From Solanum dulcamara (taxonomy: Eukaryota; Streptophyta; Magnoliopsida; Solanales; Solanaceae), in contig NC_077248.1 of assembly GCF_947179165.1 (NCBI RefSeq), positions 47,580,232-47,644,231 on the forward strand: a stretch of 64,000 bases of DNA, given 5' to 3'. Shown here piece by piece: positions 60,331 through 64,000 of this stretch. The notes under the pieces are model-generated. The model was not told the origin of the DNA. It saw only the letters and a program-made list of their open reading frames with translations, and ran no database searches. A program made the translations under genes and the position numbers. How positions within the stretch are numbered: the stretch's first letter is position 1; each line of letters starts with the position of its first letter.

Positions 60331-61882
60331 TGCTAGTTAATGAATTTAGATATTTTTAGGACCTAATTTATATCTATAAACTATCCTAAACCTTTAATTC
60401 TATTCATTCTTCTACAATTCACCTATTTAAATATTTCTCTCTACAAAAAATCTCAAGGACTCCATTGAAGATCTATAAGAAATTCACTGAAGCTCTCCCC
60501 CAAAACTCTCGAATTCTTCCAAAATTCTTTGATCTTCTTATTTAAGGTATGTGGGTAATTTATCCTAGGCTACTTTCACCCAAGGAGCCCAACAAATTCT
60601 CTACTTTTTCAATCAATCAAAGTATATATTTTTATGAGTTTTATCATCTCTATTTCAATTACATAAATTATGATTCTAATTATGATTATGAACCTATCTT
60701 AATATAAAATAATGATTATTGCATGAAATGAAGAGTTCTAATTTTATTGATTTTCTTCGCCGGTGTTAAAGACCCTTTTTAAAGAATAAAAATGGTGATT
60801 TCAAGATTTTTGATTTATAAATAAGTTTGATGATTTAGAGGAAATACTAGTGATAATTTAACTATGGAAACTCTATTGAGAAACTCGAGGTGTGAATTCT
60901 GGATGGCCCGTTGATATATATATCTTGGGTATTATTATTATTATTATTATTGAGAAACTCGAGGTGTGAATTCCGGATGGCCTGTTGATATATATCTCGG
61001 ATTATTATTATTACTTCTAATATTGAGAAGCTTGAGGTGTGAATTCTGAATGGCCCATGATACATATTTGGGTTACTATTACTATTACTATTATTGAGAA
61101 GTTCGAGGCGTGAATTTCGGGCGCTTCATAATATTTTTGAGGATATTGAGCCTTAGCTATGAGTTTGCATTGAATATTCTTTTGGTATTTTTATCAAATG
61201 AGATTATTGATGTTCTTTCTTGATTGGTCGGACTTGCTTGACTGCCATATGATTATTCTTATGCCCCTTTTCCTGTATTTGTAGCTTATTTCTTCTCTTA
61301 TTGTTACTAGTATCATTGTGCTACTTATTATATATTTTATTCTTTCTGAGCTCGATTGGCCTATAATGCTTATTGGGTACCCCGTATTTTGCTACTCATA
61401 CTGAACTTCAGAATCTTTAATGCAGTTCCCAATTTGAGCCACCCTTAGTGGCGACTGATCATCCATAGCGGGGCCAGTTCCGGATTATGGTGAGCTCTGG
61501 GCATTCAGAGACTCGCTATATTCCCTCTTTTGCTCTAACTTGTATTTTGTATATTGGACAGACAGATCTGTATTGTATATTCATACATTTTTTCAGCTTT
61601 TGTACTTAGTAGCAACTGTATAGGTGACACCAGGTCTGGGGTTTGGTCTAGTATTAGTTCGTCATTTCTTTTGGTCACTATCGGGCCTTTTATTTATTTT
61701 GTATCATATTTACATATCTATACCTTGGCCTGAATTTTTTTGGGTTATATTACTTTGCTTCCGCCTTCTTTGTTATTAATTATTTAATTAGATTTAGATT
61801 TGTCTTTCGCTTGTCTTGGGTTTGGCTTGCCTACTCAGAGGTTATGATAGGCACCATCATGACTCAAATTCCGGCTGTGACA
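60331..61882 (+). repeat. Gypsy 5' LTR (left end uncertain)
   Basis: It ends GGCTGTGACA at 61882, followed at once by a PBS and gag, so its right end is certain. It contains a four-unit tandem repeat (60871-61145) and a run of phrases such as CGGGGCCAGTTCCGG and GGTGACACCAGGTCTGGGG that are common in Solanaceae gypsy LTRs. The left end is placed only roughly. Confidence 0.7.
60871..61145 (+). repeat. Four tandem units of about 72-78 bp with ATT microsatellites
   Basis: Each unit starts TATTGAGAA[A/G]CTCGAGGTGTG-like, then GAATTCTGGATGGCCCGTTG-like, then a (TAT)n/(ATT)n or (TAC)n run. Unit starts lie at about 60871, 60949, 61021 and 61092. The microsatellite length differs between units, and the fourth unit is the most degraded. 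Confidence 0.85.
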
Positions 61883-61885
61883 GAG

Positions 61886-61897
61886 TGGTATCAGAAC
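61886..61897 (+). other. Gypsy primer binding site
   Basis: TGGTATCAGAAC lies three bases after the LTR end. It matches initiator Met tRNA except for one base near its end. Confidence 0.88.
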
Positions 61898-62089
61898 TTT
61901 GGTTTACCGGTCTCACCATTACTAGAGCAAATGTCTAGTAGAGTCCCACAAATCAGTATGATGACGTTCGTATCCAATCTTTGGGAGGCTATATGACATT
62001 GATAGGAATTAAGTCACTATTTTAGTTTCTGATCACATGCTGCTGATGACGAAAACCTGTAAATTTTATTTTTTTCATTCTTTCTCAAA

Positions 62090-63420
62090 TGGTGAGGATG
62101 AGATCTTCTCGATGAGGATGAGAACCCCCTGCACCTACAGATAGAGCCCCAACTTGGGGTAGAGGTCGAAACTGACAAAAAGATCAGGTTAGAACTTAGG
62201 CCACAACACCAATACCGGAGACAAACATAGAGGTTGAGAAGTACGAGCCTTATCTAGCAGAGGAGCATCCATCCCAGTCTCCACCCGAATACTTGGCTAC
62301 CCCAGTGCTACAGGAAACTCTGGCCTGGATCCTCAGCTTTATGGAGGGTATGTCTCGAGAAGGGACATTACTTAGAACTTCATCCGAACATCAAGTCCTA
62401 GAGGAGGCTCAGACTTTATGGTAGGCAGGGGAATAGTATGATCTGGCCCCAGCTTTACAGCCTACTACTACAGCTCCTCGTTCGGTAATTCAGCCTATTC
62501 CTATAGTTGTTCAACACATGGCAGCTAGGCCAGTTATGATTGTGGAGAAGCAGAAGATTTTGGGTAGATTTATTAGATTACGTCCTCCTAGATTCTCCAG
62601 TACCATGGGCGAGGATGCCCATGAGTTTTTGATTAGTTTCCATGAGAGGTTGCATAAACTCAGGTTGGTAGAGTCTTATGGGGGTGGTTACACTACTTTT
62701 CAGCTAGATGGACTAGCAAAGCAGTGGTGGAGGTCTTATCTTAGTTGCAGACCTACAACATTGCCACCGATATCATAGACTTAGTTCTTTAAGGCTTTCT
62801 TGGAGAAGTATATACCCCACAGTTTGAGAGAGAGGTTGAGAGATGACTTTACATCACTGGTACAGTGATTGATGATGGTCATAGAGTATGAGTCTTAATT
62901 TCATGAGCTCTCCAGGCACACCACCATGATTATGCCGATAGAGAAGGAACGAATATGCTGGTTTATTAGAGGGTTATCGATTTCTCTAAGGTTGGCTACA
63001 AAGAAGATAATTGCATCGGGCTGTTTTTTCCTATAGATAGTAGATCATGCCGTACTATTGAGGATATACATTGTGAGGCCTATGTAGGCAGCGATAAGAG
63101 ACCTCATCGCTAGGACAATTTCAGTGGGCACTATTCACACAATAGGACTTCTTTTGGCAGAGGCTATTCCCAGTGCTATCCACCCAGTAGACCTATATAG
63201 GAAGCTGTACAGCTTATTAATGGTAGATCAGCAAGTGCCGATGGTTAGAGCAGCCAAAATTTGGGTTAGTTTTCTCATGGTCAGACTTTTGGATATTTGG
63301 GCCGTAGTGGCCATTTAGGTTCATTCGGTATATCACATGGTGGTTCATTCAAAGGGCCATGCTATGAGTGTGGTGTGGTAGGCCACTTTGCCAAGGAGTG
63401 TCCTACTATTACACATCACT
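62090..63420 (+). pseudogene. Gypsy gag remnant
   Basis: Pieces in order: EVEKYEPYLAEEHPSQSPPE (from about 62230), then MAARPVMIVEKQKILGRFIR, LRPPRFSSTMGEDAHEFLIS and LDGLAKQWWRSYLSCRPTTL (62518-62778). These are followed by a TAG and FFKAFLEKYIPHSLRERLRD. This is the retrotransposon gag core with its conserved QWW segment. The zinc knuckle CYECGVVGHFAKEC (about 63361-63402) is intact. Frameshifts lie near 62970 and 63150 and there are several stops, so no gag protein can be made. Confidence 0.9.
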
Positions 63421-63639
63421 GACACCAGATGCGCCAGAGTCAGCAGGATCAACAGGTTCAGGCCCCCAAGGTCCCATTTCAGCCACCTAAATAGATTGTG
63501 CATGGTGGTAGAGGTAAGTCTCAGGGTACTATGTAGGCCGATCAGGTGGTAGAGATGGATGCAACCATATATATGCCTTTTCAGGTAGGCTGGAGGAGGA
63601 GACATTAGATACCTTTATCACAGGTATGATCTCCATCTC

Positions 63640-64000
63640 TCAGTAGCTTGCCTATGCTTTATTTAATCAGGGTTCTACTTACTCATATGTATCTGCTCAT
63701 TATGCAACTCGATGGGATGTTTTATGTGAGGCATTACCCGTACCTATACGTGTAGCTACCCTCATAGGTATTTTTTAGTAGTGGATCAAGTGTATTGATC
63801 CTGTGTGGTAACTATTGTGGGGTATAATATAGAGCGGACCTGATTGTGCTAGATTTGGTAGACTTTGACTTGATTCTAGGCATGGATTGGTTGTCTACCC
63901 ATCATGCGATTTTGGATTGCTTCTCCAAGAATATTACTTTGTGATCCCGGTATTCCTCTAATCGTGTGGGTAGATGCAGTTAGTCATGTGTCATGTGATG
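63640..64000 (+). pseudogene. Gypsy protease remnant, cut by window end
   Basis: The reading LFNQGSTYSYVSAHYATRWD (about 63657-63716) is the aspartic protease active-site segment, with the catalytic Asp changed to Asn and the following residue to Gln. DLVDFDLILGMDWLSTHHAI follows after a frameshift (about 63850-63910), the second conserved part. A stop follows LDCFSKNITL. The rest of pol lies beyond the window. Confidence 0.85.

Noticed and set aside
1..64000. Search for a novel multi-gene system or biosynthetic cluster
   Set aside because: Apart from NET1, every protein-like segment I could identify belongs to a known transposable element family. No set of neighbouring intact genes exists here.

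Overview
This is a nuclear plant window, very probably from a nightshade (Solanaceae, most likely Solanum; this is an inference from the style of the repeats and the host gene, not from a database search). It is AT-rich, carries introns with GT/AG borders, and is dominated by decayed transposable elements. I see one convincing host gene in 64 kb: a NETWORKED 1 (NET1) type actin-binding coiled-coil gene on the minus strand. Its coding exons lie between 30366 and 38728, with a non-coding 5' leader extending to about 39.38 kb. I found no structural RNA gene, CRISPR array or bacterial-style operon.

Layout, left to right. 0-12 kb is a nest of retrotransposon wreckage: gypsy LTR pieces, a gypsy chromodomain tail, a gypsy reverse transcriptase (RT) fragment, and an L1-type LINE (about 5.25-10.74 kb) that has lost its endonuclease. 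12.4-14.9 kb holds duplicated non-coding blocks and a minisatellite of period 112 bp. 15.4-16 kb holds a foldback repeat. 16.66-20.3 kb is a dead hAT transposon with a BED-finger transposase on the minus strand, followed by a (TA)n microsatellite and a minus-strand gypsy LTR piece (about 20.4-22.3 kb). That LTR piece cuts a minus-strand copia remnant (22.31-22.82 kb), and a complete but inactivated copia element (22825-27411) sits next to the remnant. 27.8-29.1 kb is a repeat of about 1.3 kb with a 378 bp MITE nested in it.

30.4-39.4 kb is the NET1 gene. The large intron after its first coding exon holds an antisense LINE RT fossil. 40188-41047 is a Mutator-like foldback element with long terminal inverted repeats and a probable 10 bp target duplication. 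43521-52398 is a complete gypsy chromovirus structure on the minus strand: 2.1-2.2 kb LTRs, a perfect 5 bp target duplication (CTTAT), PBS and PPT. Its coding part is broken and most of the integrase core is deleted. 54.5-55.4 kb is a minisatellite next to a minus-strand Tat/Ogre-like gypsy pol fossil (56.2-60.0 kb). The window ends inside a plus-strand gypsy element: LTR ending at 61882, PBS, gag and the start of protease.

No new functional system is evident. The most unusual signal is in the 43.5-52.4 kb gypsy element. Its two LTRs differ heavily over most of their length but contain a 498 bp stretch with no difference that I can find, as if one copy had recently overwritten the other. Other points worth a look are the palindrome-rich arrays shared by four LTR regions, the uORFs and multi-exon leader of the NET1 gene, and the altered start of its NAB domain.
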